A stretch of 46,048 bases of DNA, from contig JAHDKR010000046.1 in the NCBI GenBank assembly GCA_018436785.1, positions 1 to 46,048 on the forward strand, written 5' to 3'. Origin of the DNA: Synergistaceae bacterium. Its GTDB lineage: Bacteria; Synergistota; Synergistia; Synergistales; Aminobacteriaceae. Under the pieces are notes generated by a model that worked only from the letters and a program-made list of their open reading frames with translations, ran no database searches and was not told the DNA's origin. Below, one piece after another: positions 21,977 to 30,183 of the stretch. The translations under genes and the position numbers were made by a program. Each line of letters begins with the position of its first letter. Positions within the stretch are counted from its first letter, which is position 1.

Positions 21977-23026
21977 TTATCGTTCCGCAAACAGTTCCGC
22001 GAACTCGGCGAGGGAGCGCCTGGTATGTCCGTCTCTCCCCGTGACGGCCTCGGCTCGGACCATCGAGTTGAGCACGGCCTCCTCGGTTGCTTCCACGGCG
22101 GCGCGGAAGAGGAGGTTAATCTCGTTTTCGTTGAACATGCCGATTTGCCGCACAGGAGCTGTTTCGTCGTGGAAGACGCGGTTGGCGGTCGTGAAGGCGA
22201 CGGCGATCTCGCCGCTCCCGTTGCCGATGAAGGCGCCGGTGCGCGTGATGCCGACCGAGGCGCGCCGTGCGACCCTTTTGAGCTGCCGCTCCGTGAGAGG
22301 GACGTCGGTCGCGAGCAGCGCGATGATCGATCCCTGCTCGTCCTCCGGAGGGGCGATCCCGAAGATGGAGGCGCCGACCTTCCGTCCGTCCACGGTCAGG
22401 TCTTCCATCTGGCCGAAGTTGGAGAGCACGAGCGCGCCCAGCGTGAACGACGCGCCGCCGCACTCGACGATGCGCGACGCCGAGCCGATTCCCCCTTTGA
22501 GCTGGTAGCACGACATTCCGCGCCCCGCGCCGACCGCGCCCTCCTCGAAGTTGGCGCCCGCCGAGGCGATGGCCCGCAGCACGTGCTCCCCGCGGACCGG
22601 AAGCGCGCGGATGTCGTTCAGGAAGCCGTCGTTGCACTCGAAGACCGCCGGGTTCACCGTCCCGGTCTCCCTGCCGATGTCGGGGTTCGCGGCGAGCATA
22701 GAGCGGACGAGCGCCTCGGACGCTGCGCCCACGCCGAAGGTGTTGGTCAGCAGGATCGGCGTCTCGAGCGTGCCCATCTCCTCGATCTGGACTATGCCGC
22801 ACGACTTGCCGAAACCGTTGATCACGTGGCACGCCGCCATGACTTTTTCGCGGAAGAGGTTCCCCGGCGCCGGAATAACGGCGGTCACACCGGTCTGTAC
22901 CGGGCCGTCGGCGAGGGTGCAGTGTCCGACGGCGACGCCGGGGACGTCCGCGATCGTATTCCGCAGTCCTTTGGGCATACGGCCGATGCGGATGCCGTAG
23001 TCCTCGATGCGTTGTGAAGATATCAT
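21977..23026 (-). CDS. DmpA/P1-type N-terminal-nucleophile aminopeptidase
   Basis: 349 residues; ATG 23026 after AAGGAGAGAACGAAAA. It shows the DmpA/BapA family pattern: NTIADVPGVAVGHCTL near the start, FGKSCGIVQIEEMGTLETPILLTNT, GFLNDIRA, GAGRGMSCYQLKGGIGSASR, and QGSIIALLATDVPLTERQLKR. In this family the proenzyme cuts itself before the Ser of the last motif, giving alpha and beta chains with an N-terminal catalytic Ser. Here that would be Gly232/Ser233. Members release N-terminal L- or D-amino acids or beta-amino acids from small peptides. The start overlaps the stop of the antiporter gene by ATGA, so the two are translationally coupled, though no functional link is evident. In an amino-acid-fermenting cell it may help use unusual peptides. 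Confidence 0.88.
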   Translation of the reverse strand: MISSQRIEDYGIRIGRMPKGLRNTIADVPGVAVGHCTLADGPVQTGVTAVIPAPGNLFREKVMAACHVINGFGKSCGIVQIEEMGTLETPILLTNTFGVGAASEALVRSMLAANPDIGRETGTVNPAVFECNDGFLNDIRALPVRGEHVLRAIASAGANFEEGAVGAGRGMSCYQLKGGIGSASRIVECGGASFTLGALVLSNFGQMEDLTVDGRKVGASIFGIAPPEDEQGSIIALLATDVPLTERQLKRVARRASVGITRTGAFIGNGSGEIAVAFTTANRVFHDETAPVRQIGMFNENEINLLFRAAVEATEEAVLNSMVRAEAVTGRDGHTRRSLAEFAELFAER

Positions 23027-25050
23027 TTTTCGTTCTCTCCTTTTTCTGTTTTCGGAGGTTCTGCTGATGCGCAGCGGCATCGTTCGTTCTGCTCGTCGAG
23101 GAAGCAGAAAAATTTCTGGTTCTGCTCCATCGTGCCGATGATGCCGACGAGATCTCCTTCCCGCAGTATGAAGTCGCCTCCGGGGTTGGGCAGAAGCGCG
23201 CCGTCGCGGAGCACCGCCACCACCGAGACGCCGAACTCGGCCCTGATGTTCGCCCCGGCGATGGTCTTTCCCTCGAGCGGTCCGTCCTTGTGTATGGCCT
23301 CCCACTCCAGTTCCAGCGTCGATGCGGCGTGCAGCAGCTGCGAGAGAAGGCCGTAGTCGGCGTTATTCTCCCGCAGCGGGCCGTAGACGTTCCGCCGGAG
23401 CGTCTCCAGCTCCCTGTGGATCGTCGCGCCCGGTACGTCGAGGTGAATGAGCGCCTGCCGGGCCATCTCAAGCCCCGCTTCGAACTCGGGCTGGATGATG
23501 CGCGAAATTTCGCGGTCCTCGTCGGGGAACTCCCCGCCCTCGCCGCTGACGTCGCGGGCCAGAATCCGGAGAGTGCGATTGCGCTTCCGGACCGCGCTGA
23601 CTACGTCCTGAATCTCCAGAGCCCCATGGAGCGTCAGGACAAGGAGCTTTGCCTTCTCGACGCACGCCGCTTCCAGAACCGCGTCCTGTCCGGGATCTCC
23701 GAGAAGGAGTCGCAGTCCCTTCTTTTTCGCCTCAAGAAAGAGCGCGTGGTTCGGCTCGATGACGACGTAGGGAAGCCGCATGCTGTGGAGGACGAGCCCG
23801 ATGTGTCGGGCGAAGATGCCTCCGCCGGCAACGATCACGTGCCCGGACAACCCGTCGGGAGAGATGTTGACCGTCTGGACCGCGTCTACTTTTCGCCGCC
23901 TTTTGAAGAGCGCGTACACAGGCGCGGTCAGCGCAGTGGCGGGCGGACCCAGAAGCATGGAGAGGATGACCGTGTTCAGGGCGAAGGAATAGACGTCCCG
24001 CGGAACCGCGCCGGAGTCCAACCCTGCCTGAAGCAGGATGAACGCGATTTCGGAGATCGGGATCATGCCGAAGAAGACTGCGGCGGGGATGACGTTGCGG
24101 AAGCCGAACAGCCTCACCGTGGCCGAAAGGATGACGCCTCGGCCTACGGCGACGGTAGTCACGAGTCCGAGGGTGACGCCGATATGGTCCAGTAGAAAGG
24201 CGGGGTCGAGCAGCATGCCGATGGCGACGAAGAAGAGCAGTCCGAAGAGGTCGCGGACAGGAATAAGGTCGCTCAATGCGCGGCGGCCGTAGTCCGATTC
24301 GCTGAGCACAAGGCCTGCCATGAAGGCGCCGAAGGCGAAGGAGAGCCCGAGCGCGTAGGTCAGGTACCCGATCCCGAGGCCGATGCCGGTGACCGTGAGA
24401 AGAAAGAGTTCCCGGGACTCCCACCGCGCCACATGCTTCAGGAGGAGCGGGATGAACTTTGCGCCGATGTAGAGCATCGCGGAGACGAAGAGCACGACCT
24501 TGACGACGGGGACGAAGATGGAGAGGACGGAAAAGACGGCGTCGTCCAGCCCCATAAGAAGCACCATCAGCGGAATCACCGCGATGTCCTGCACGATGGA
24601 CATGCCCAGCATCACCCTGCTCGACAGCGTGCCGAGCTGTCCTCTCGAGGAGAGCGTCTTGAGGATGACCGCGGTGCTCGACGAGATGATCCCGACCGCG
24701 AACCAGAGCGACGGAAGGGGGGCCCACCCCATGAAATGCCCGATGGCGAACCCGAGCGCAACCGTCAGCAACGCCTGGAGGGCGGTCCCACCGAGGGCGA
24801 TTCGCTTGATCGGGAGGATCTGCTTGAGGGAGAATTCGAGCCCCAGGGAGAAAAGAAGGAGCGCGACGCCGATTTCGGCAAGATTTTCGATGCGGTCGAC
24901 GTCCGCGACGGTGATTCCTCCAGTGTAGGGGCCGACGACGATGCCCGCCAGAATATACCCGAGGATGAGCGGCTGATTCAGCCGTCTGGCGATGAGTCCG
25001 CCGACGAGCCCCGCGAGAACGACGAGAATAAGATCCGATGCGATGCCCAT
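23023..25050 (-). CDS. CPA2-family monovalent cation/H+ antiporter with TrkA domains (Kef/YbaL-like)
   Basis: 675 residues; ATG 25050 follows GAAGGAGATCGC. About 12 membrane helices fill the first 385 residues, starting LILVVLAGLVGGLIARRLNQPLILGYILAGIVVGP, with the CPA2 features EIGVALLLFSLGLEFSLKQI and GIISSSTAVILKTLSSRGQLGTL. A TrkA-N nucleotide-binding domain begins near 401 (GHVIVAGGGIFARHIGLVL, with Glu in VIEPNHALF), and a TrkA-C domain ends the protein (ANIRAEFGVSVVAVLRDG and LREGDLVGIIGTMEQ). It should exchange K+ or Na+ for H+ under control of NAD(H) or another ligand. The C-terminal part beyond the TrkA-C core carries Cys in FFCFLDEQNERCRCAS. The aminopeptidase gene overlaps its stop codon. 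Confidence 0.9.
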   Translation of the reverse strand: MGIASDLILVVLAGLVGGLIARRLNQPLILGYILAGIVVGPYTGGITVADVDRIENLAEIGVALLLFSLGLEFSLKQILPIKRIALGGTALQALLTVALGFAIGHFMGWAPLPSLWFAVGIISSSTAVILKTLSSRGQLGTLSSRVMLGMSIVQDIAVIPLMVLLMGLDDAVFSVLSIFVPVVKVVLFVSAMLYIGAKFIPLLLKHVARWESRELFLLTVTGIGLGIGYLTYALGLSFAFGAFMAGLVLSESDYGRRALSDLIPVRDLFGLLFFVAIGMLLDPAFLLDHIGVTLGLVTTVAVGRGVILSATVRLFGFRNVIPAAVFFGMIPISEIAFILLQAGLDSGAVPRDVYSFALNTVILSMLLGPPATALTAPVYALFKRRRKVDAVQTVNISPDGLSGHVIVAGGGIFARHIGLVLHSMRLPYVVIEPNHALFLEAKKKGLRLLLGDPGQDAVLEAACVEKAKLLVLTLHGALEIQDVVSAVRKRNRTLRILARDVSGEGGEFPDEDREISRIIQPEFEAGLEMARQALIHLDVPGATIHRELETLRRNVYGPLRENNADYGLLSQLLHAASTLELEWEAIHKDGPLEGKTIAGANIRAEFGVSVVAVLRDGALLPNPGGDFILREGDLVGIIGTMEQNQKFFCFLDEQNERCRCASAEPPKTEKGENEK

Positions 25051-25083
25051 GCGATCTCCTTCTTTCCGGTTTTCTTGCTCTTA

Positions 25084-25127
25084 TTCTTGCATCCTCGGAG
25101 AAAAAGTGCAAAGCATTTCTTGCATCC
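25084..25127. repeat. 11-bp direct repeat between antiporter and peroxiredoxin genes
   Basis: TTCTTGCATCC occurs at 25084-25094 and 25117-25127, start-to-start distance 33 bp (three helical turns). It lies between the divergent antiporter and peroxiredoxin genes, just upstream of the latter's -35. This geometry suits a dimeric regulator bound on one face of the DNA. Confidence 0.55.
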
Positions 25128-25162
25128 ACTGGTATGCGGTGTAAAAAAGACAATAAAAATCC

Positions 25163-25190
25163 TTGACTTTTAAATGACTTCCCATATACT
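25163..25190 (+). promoter_or_regulatory. Sigma70-type promoter of the peroxiredoxin gene
   Basis: TTGACT (25163-25168), 16-nt spacer, TATACT (25185-25190), in AT-rich surroundings. The leader to ATG 25310 is about 113 nt. Confidence 0.75.
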
Positions 25191-25309
25191 AATAAGCAAA
25201 TAAAAGAGGCGTGCGTGTTTCAAGAATGTTTTTTTGCCGGAAGCTTGTTTTTATCTCTTGTTGCGTCTCTTGTAATGTTTTGCTTCCCGGTATGAAAGGA
25301 GGAGTTCTC

Positions 25310-26032
25310 ATGAGCGAGGAAAAGGTAGGATGCACGGTTCCCGCTGCGGAGGTCGAAGGAATGGGCGCCGAGGCTGCGCCCGCCGAAGAGGTGAAGAAGG
25401 AGGCTGTTCGAATGGGTGTTACGGTTGGCATGAAGGCGCCTGATTTCACTGCGCCGGCGTTTTACAAGGGCGGATTCACCACGGTGAAGCTATCGCAGTT
25501 TGCGGGAAAGTGGGTTTCCCTCTGCTTCTATCCGGGCGACTTCACCTTCGTCTGAGCGACTGAAGTGTCGGCAGTTGCCGACCGTTATGCGGAGTTTCAG
25601 GCATTGGGCGTGGAGGTTATCTCCATGAGCGTGGACAGTCAGTTCGTCCACAAGGTATGGAACGACGTCGAGCTCTCCAAGATGATCGAGGCGGGCGGAG
25701 TTCCCTTCCACATGGGCTCCGACGGCGGCGGCGCCATCGGAACCGTCTACGGCGTGTACAGCCCCGCTCAGGGCGTCGATTTCAGAGGGCGCTTCCTCAT
25801 CGACCCGGACGGTGTGATCCAGGCGATGGAAATTCTCACTCCTCCCGTGGGCAGGAACGTCGACGAGACGCTGCGCCAGGTTCAGGCGTTCCAGCTTGTG
25901 CGTAAGACCGGCGGCAAAGAGGTTACTCCCTCCGGATGGACGCCGGGCGGCAAGGTGCTCAACCCCGGTCCCGACCTGGTGGCGAACGTCTGGAAAGTGT
26001 GGAATCCCAAGGACGTCTACGGCAAGAAGTAA
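25310..26032 (+). CDS. prxU: Selenocysteine-containing peroxiredoxin (in-frame UGA at codon 82)
   Basis: 240 residues read through TGA at 25553-25555 as selenocysteine. ATG 25310 follows a very strong AAAGGAGGAG site. Residues 1-35 are an Ala/Glu-rich extension with Cys8. From [14 protein letters not shown] a thioredoxin fold of the AhpC/Prx1 type follows. The active-site segment reads PGDFTFV-U-ATE, where homologues have PxxxTFVCPTE, so UGA sits exactly at the peroxidatic Cys. The frame continues without shift through [29 protein letters not shown] and [10 protein letters not shown]. The resolving Cys of typical 2-Cys enzymes (VCPxGW) is replaced by Thr206, leaving only Cys8 and Cys72 as thiols. 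It should reduce peroxides with a selenolate and use an external or unusual resolving thiol. Selenocysteine genes (selA, selB, selC, selD) are not in this window. Confidence 0.92.
25553..25582 (+). promoter_or_regulatory. Bacterial SECIS-like hairpin after the UGA codon
   Basis: After UGA (25553-25555) the mRNA forms GUCGGC (25567-25572), loop AGUU, GCCGAC (25577-25582), a perfect 6-bp stem with the apical loop 17-20 nt past the UGA. That is the range expected for bacterial SECIS elements read by SelB. A lower helix CUGAA/UUCAG (25560-25564 and 25596-25600) could extend it. Confidence 0.75.
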
Positions 26033-26055
26033 GCCGTTTGGAATAGAGCGACAAA

Positions 26056-26086
26056 AAAGCGCCCCTTCATCAAGAAGGGGCGCTTT
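26056..26086. terminator. Bidirectional terminator after the peroxiredoxin gene
   Basis: AAAGCGCCCCTT (26056-26067) pairs perfectly with AAGGGGCGCTTT (26075-26086), with T-runs on both strands. It serves the peroxiredoxin gene and the convergent gene ending at 26096. Confidence 0.9.
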
Positions 26087-26095
26087 TTCAGCTGC

Positions 26096-28255
26096 TTATT
26101 TTCTTCGCCGCAGCAGGAGAAGAGCTCCCGGAAGGAGCAGGAGGGCCGGCGAGATTCCTCCCGCGGATGTAGCGCATCCGCTTGTTCCCTGTGTCTGCGC
26201 GTTCTTCGGGCGCGGCGCCGCGAGAATGAGCGGATCGGCGTATTTCCCGTCCTTCAGGCCGTCGAACACGATAATGCCGGCGCCCTCAAGCGGTTGGACC
26301 AGGCGTGAAGGGTTGTTCGTGGCGCCGTCGAAGATGAGGAGCGTGAACGCGACCGTATAGGAGGCGTCCTGTGCCTTCGTGTCAAAGATTTCGTCGGCGG
26401 GGTTCTTCACGGCTTGTGCCTTGAAGAAGCTGTTCAGAGAGTAGCCTCCAGCCCGAACGCTCTCCGCCAAATCAAAGCAGCGCGCGTTGTCCCCTTCCCC
26501 TATCCATTTGAAGATGCGGAGTTCGTCAAGAAACGCGTCGCCCAATGATCTCCCTGAAGCGACGCCCTTTTCGATCCTGCTCACGATCTTCGGATCGGCC
26601 GAGGCAAGGTCGGAGTGGGTCACTGTAAAGGTAATCCTCACGACGAGGAACTTCCCCCTGAGGTTCGTAGCTCCGGTCTCAAGTTCGAAACTCTCGGTCT
26701 GCAGCAGGAAGGGGAGCGCGTCGTTCCCCTCCGCGTCTCTATGCATCGCAGGAGCAATATGTGCAATGATTGCGGTCTGCACATCATCCGAGATAGCCTT
26801 CATTTGTAAGGAGTTTCCACCGGAGGGGAGAAACGCCGATAAAGCGGCATAACGCGCATCTCCAAGGTCAAGAGCATGTCTCTTTGCCGCGACGATTCGG
26901 GCGATGTCCTCCCTTTCTGTATCGGTCATCTCGGGAAGAAGCACCGACGGCCTGATCAACTCAGGGGGAATGATGTCATCCGGATCTTCCGTAACAACAG
27001 GCGGTTCGGGACTCGGCGAAGGTCTCGTAATCACCTCGTCGTTTGTATCAACGACCTCGTCCGTTTCTTCTTCTTTTTCTTCTTCGGTATCGGCGTCGGT
27101 GTCCGCATCGTCATCTTTCTCTGTGTTCTCCTCCTTCACTGGAGGCTGTTCGGTTTCGGGAGTTTCTTTCGACGTTTCTTTCTCAGCTTTGTCTGTCTCT
27201 TCGGCCGCCGAAGCGGAGTTTTTTTCGTCATCATTTTCCGGCGGCAGTATTTCGCCCGTATACGTTGTGCCCTTCGCCGGTGTTTGTGCTTCCGCTTTCA
27301 TGGGTTCTTTTTTGGGTGTTGCCGCAGATTTCGGGATGTAGACCGCAACAGCCTGTACCGTCTCGCCGGGAGATACCTCCAGGGAGATGGTTTCGGGCGA
27401 TTTCCATTGTTCGACGCTCAAAAAGGAAACGGAATACTCACCGGGGGCAAGTCCTTCGATAAGCGCGCCGCTTTCGAGGTCGAGCTTATCGCCGATAGCC
27501 CATCTACCCTCTGAAGGCCCCTCAATCGTGACGAGGACGGAGCCCGTGCGAACATACGCGGCCGACAGGGCTGCAACGCCGCCGGAACCGACCGTGACGT
27601 TCGCGTCCTTCGGCTTCAGCCACCCCTCGACCTCCGTAAAAGAGATGGTGTAGTCGCCGGGTACAATCCCTTCACGTATATTCCCGCTGAGGAACTCCCC
27701 TTTACCGTTGATATTCCAACGGGCTTCTTCAGGACCGTCGATTTCCGCCCGGATGGAACCCGTTAGCTGAACGTATGCCGCGGCCGCCTTCGCGCCGCTC
27801 TCGTTGCTGATCTTCACCGGGATACTCTCCGGAGTCTTCCAGCCGACGATGTTATTGAAAATAAGTGTTGCGTCTCCCTCGGCGATAAGAAGAGTTTCCC
27901 CGGAGGTCCTCCATGTTTTGCCCCCGTCGGCGCTCCAGCGCGCTCCTGCATCGGCCGCTCCTTCCGGAGAGATCGCAACAGAAATTGCTCCCCATCCGGC
28001 TTTTTCGCTCTCTACATCCCCGCTTTCCGGTTCCGTAATGAGCGGTTGACCGGAAGCCGGATGATCGGGCGTTCCAGGTGGAACCTCCAAGAGAGCGGTA
28101 GCAACGCTCTCGTTGTTCACCTTTGTCTGCGAAACGGAATCTTCCGAATCGGCGCAGGCTACACATGGAAAAGACAGGAAAAAGGCATACAGAACAATAA
28201 AAAACAACCCAAGCTTCAAACACTTCACCGCGGTGCTTTTTTTTCGCGCCGGCAT
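26096..28255 (-). CDS. Secreted repeat protein with acidic linker and Synergist-CTERM tail
   Basis: 719 residues; ATG 28255 follows GGAAGGGGATGAGCGA. A signal sequence (KLGLFFIVLYAFFLSFPCVACA, 14-35) is followed by three tandem units of about 70-75 residues (about 88-164, 165-237, 238-307). These have the pattern GS-xVxIxGPxxxRW, then L-xEGLxPGEYxVSF, VExWKxPExIxVxV, AxYV. Such units resemble PEGA-like beta-sandwich repeats seen in many secreted proteins. A low-complexity acidic linker (about 310-430, rich in E, D, K, T and P) separates them from a mixed alpha/beta domain (about 440-680) I do not recognise. The tail TSGCATSAGGISPALLLLPG plus ALLLLRRRK is a Synergist-CTERM signal. It is predicted to be anchored or processed at the surface with the repeats held outward by the linker. 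Function is unknown. Confidence 0.82.
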   Translation of the reverse strand: MPARKKSTAVKCLKLGLFFIVLYAFFLSFPCVACADSEDSVSQTKVNNESVATALLEVPPGTPDHPASGQPLITEPESGDVESEKAGWGAISVAISPEGAADAGARWSADGGKTWRTSGETLLIAEGDATLIFNNIVGWKTPESIPVKISNESGAKAAAAYVQLTGSIRAEIDGPEEARWNINGKGEFLSGNIREGIVPGDYTISFTEVEGWLKPKDANVTVGSGGVAALSAAYVRTGSVLVTIEGPSEGRWAIGDKLDLESGALIEGLAPGEYSVSFLSVEQWKSPETISLEVSPGETVQAVAVYIPKSAATPKKEPMKAEAQTPAKGTTYTGEILPPENDDEKNSASAAEETDKAEKETSKETPETEQPPVKEENTEKDDDADTDADTEEEKEEETDEVVDTNDEVITRPSPSPEPPVVTEDPDDIIPPELIRPSVLLPEMTDTEREDIARIVAAKRHALDLGDARYAALSAFLPSGGNSLQMKAISDDVQTAIIAHIAPAMHRDAEGNDALPFLLQTESFELETGATNLRGKFLVVRITFTVTHSDLASADPKIVSRIEKGVASGRSLGDAFLDELRIFKWIGEGDNARCFDLAESVRAGGYSLNSFFKAQAVKNPADEIFDTKAQDASYTVAFTLLIFDGATNNPSRLVQPLEGAGIIVFDGLKDGKYADPLILAAPRPKNAQTQGTSGCATSAGGISPALLLLPGALLLLRRRK

Positions 28256-28314
28256 TCGCTCATCCCCTTCCGATGTCGGCAGAGCAGTCTTCCGATATAC
28301 TTCCCCAGTGAGTC

Positions 28315-28343
28315 AGTGTACGACGACCGAATACGCCTGTCAA
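28315..28343 (-). promoter_or_regulatory. Sigma70-type promoter of the acidic-linker surface protein
   Basis: Minus strand TTGACA (28343-28338), 17-nt spacer, TACACT (28320-28315). The -35 is a full consensus match. The leader is about 55 nt. Confidence 0.8.
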
Positions 28344-28380
28344 TCGGAATCGGATGTTTGCCTATGATCGAAAGAAAAAA

Positions 28381-28434
28381 CGCAAACTCTTCTCCCGCCT
28401 GAGCGTATGATTGCCTGAGGGAGAAGAATTTGCG
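28381..28434 (-). terminator. Intrinsic terminator of the second beta-helix gene
   Basis: Arms 28381-28396 and 28419-28434 pair over 16 nt with one mismatch, followed on the minus strand by TTTTTTCTTTC. It lies 42 nt after the stop of the gene at 28476-30092. Confidence 0.85.
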
Positions 28435-28475
28435 TCTTGTACTCTACCGAGGATCAGAGAATGTGCTGAGGGGCT

Positions 28476-30092
28476 TTACCCTCTTTTTCGCCTCAAAAGG
28501 AGAAGTGGAAGAAGCAGTGTCAGCAACCCTGCGCTTCCGGCGGCAGTCCGACATCCGCCGCTTCCGCCTCCTCCATGCGGAGGCGTAGGATCGTCCGGGT
28601 CGTAGTATTCGAACGCTCCCATGTCGACACCGGAACCCCTCGGACGGGAGATGCCGCGCTGGTCCAAAGCAGGTACGATAACGCCGGCAATCCTTGTTCC
28701 TACGGCCAATCCCGCGTCGATCGCAGGGCTTTCCTCGTCGATCGCGCAGGTGTGTGTGTCTCCTCCGTTGTTGGCAAGGCTTCCAAGCCGGGGATCCTGG
28801 TCGATGTTCCCTTCCCCGCTGAAGCCTCCTTCGACGATGCTGTAGGTGATCGTGGTTGTTCCACCCTCCATTCTGACCTCCGTACCGTTGCCCCAGAGGA
28901 TGGAGTTGGCGATGACGGGACTGCCCGCGACGTTGAACAGCGCGCCGCCGATGGACGCTCTGTTTGCCCTGAATGTAGCGTTGACAACGATGGGGCTGCT
29001 TGCGTCGTTGAGCAGCGCACCTCCGTGCTCCGCCGCCCTGTTCTCTGAAAACGTACAGTTCACGATGATCGGACTGCTGTCCCAGTTGGCGACGGCGCCT
29101 CCGTTGTTCGCCCTGTTTTCGGCGAATGTGGATTTCTGAATGGAGGGGCTGCTTTTGTGGTTGAAGAGCGCGCCGCCGTCGATTGAGGCTCGGTTCGACA
29201 TGAATGTGGAGTCTGTGATTTCAGGGCTGTACTCCCAGTTCACCATGGCGCCGCCCGTTTCGATTGCCATATTACTGGAGAATGTGCATTTTTCTATTGT
29301 CGACGCTGGGCTCTGCGCGCGAGATGCACCTCCATTCTCCAAGTCGCCCTGGAGGAAGATACCGCCGCCCGCCTGCGCCTGGTTATACGAAAAAAGAGTG
29401 TCGACTAACGAGAGTGTGCTTCTTTCGGCGAAGATGCCGCCGCCGAGAGTAGCTTCGTTGTAGGAGAACTTTGAATCTCTGATGAGCGGGGTGCTCTCTC
29501 CGGCGTAGAGAGCGCCTCCGTTGACAGCACTGTTGAGTGTAAAGGTGCAGTTCGTTATCCTGGGGCTGCTTCCGGAGATGTATATTCCGCCGCCCCGGCT
29601 TTGTTCATCGTCTCCGTCCGCGCGCCCTCCGGTGATCGTAAACCCGTCGACAACGGGCGAGCCGCCGACATCCCCGCTGACAAGCAGCACATGATAGCTG
29701 TTGACGTACCCATCATCGGTGTCCATGAGGCCTGAAAGGATGGTTGTGTTCTCTTCCCACTTTCTCTGATCCCTGGCGGTTTCGTCCCCGGCGAAGCCCC
29801 CGTAGAGGGAGATGCCGCCGTTGACCAGAAACGACTGCTCCTTCGAGGGAGCAACGTCCTGCGATACGACAAGCGGCCTGTACGTTCCGGCAACGACCCA
29901 GAATTCGTTTCCCGGACCTGCTTCCGCGAGCGTGCTTGCGAATTCCTGCTCCCCGAGGGCTTTTTCCCATGAAGAACCGTCTCCGGTTCCTCCCGGTTTG
30001 ACCTTGTATACCGCTCCCTCTGCCTGTGAAAACAGACAGGCCGCCGCAAAGAACATAAGAAGACAGCGGCGGATATAGAGTGTCGACTTCAT
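28476..30092 (-). CDS. Second beta-helix surface protein with choice-of-anchor Q region and Synergist-CTERM tail
   Basis: 538 residues. ATG 30092 (MKSTLYIRRC) follows GGAAAGGTGG. A signal peptide (CLLMFFAAACLFSQAEGA) is followed by many beta-helix turns with the motif SSPxIxNCTFxxNxAxxxGGALxN, closely similar in layout to 2887-4557. The opening segment VYKVKPGGTGDGSSWEKAL parallels VLYVNTG...GSSWTNAF of that protein. AIDAG, then LDQRGISRPRGSGVDMGAFEYYD is the choice-of-anchor Q signature. The end, GGSGGCRTAAGSAGLLTLL plus LPLLLLRRKRG, is a Synergist-CTERM tail. It is predicted to be surface exposed with an adhesin-like or carbohydrate-binding role, but no catalytic residues can be named. It has its own promoter, structured leader and terminator, so it is a single-gene unit. 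Confidence 0.88.
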   Translation of the reverse strand: MKSTLYIRRCLLMFFAAACLFSQAEGAVYKVKPGGTGDGSSWEKALGEQEFASTLAEAGPGNEFWVVAGTYRPLVVSQDVAPSKEQSFLVNGGISLYGGFAGDETARDQRKWEENTTILSGLMDTDDGYVNSYHVLLVSGDVGGSPVVDGFTITGGRADGDDEQSRGGGIYISGSSPRITNCTFTLNSAVNGGALYAGESTPLIRDSKFSYNEATLGGGIFAERSTLSLVDTLFSYNQAQAGGGIFLQGDLENGGASRAQSPASTIEKCTFSSNMAIETGGAMVNWEYSPEITDSTFMSNRASIDGGALFNHKSSPSIQKSTFAENRANNGGAVANWDSSPIIVNCTFSENRAAEHGGALLNDASSPIVVNATFRANRASIGGALFNVAGSPVIANSILWGNGTEVRMEGGTTTITYSIVEGGFSGEGNIDQDPRLGSLANNGGDTHTCAIDEESPAIDAGLAVGTRIAGVIVPALDQRGISRPRGSGVDMGAFEYYDPDDPTPPHGGGGSGGCRTAAGSAGLLTLLLPLLLLRRKRG

Positions 30093-30118
30093 AAAATAAC
30101 CACCTTTCCAATCAAAAT

Positions 30119-30165
30119 CAGGCCGTTTTTTGTGAATAAAGGGTCTTCCCGAAGCAAAACGGCTG
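30119..30165 (-). promoter_or_regulatory. Structured 5' leader of the second beta-helix gene
   Basis: Arms GCCGTTTT/AAAACGGC (with flanking CA/TG and one bulge) enclose 26-30 nt that contain a smaller CTTC-GG-GAAG hairpin. The element lies between the promoter and the ribosome binding site. It resembles no riboswitch class I know. Confidence 0.45.
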
Positions 30166-30183
30166 TGCGTCAACCTGGTTCTT

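Noticed and set aside
25226..25309. In-frame upstream ATG at 25226 giving a Cys-rich N-terminal extension to the peroxiredoxin
   Set aside because: No ribosome binding site precedes it, and the very strong AAAGGAGGAG site lies inside the extension directly before ATG 25310.
25310..26032. Peroxiredoxin as a pseudogene with a nonsense mutation
   Set aside because: The stop is exactly at the catalytic Cys position, the frame continues intact, and a SECIS-like hairpin follows at the right distance. A random nonsense mutation would not give all three.
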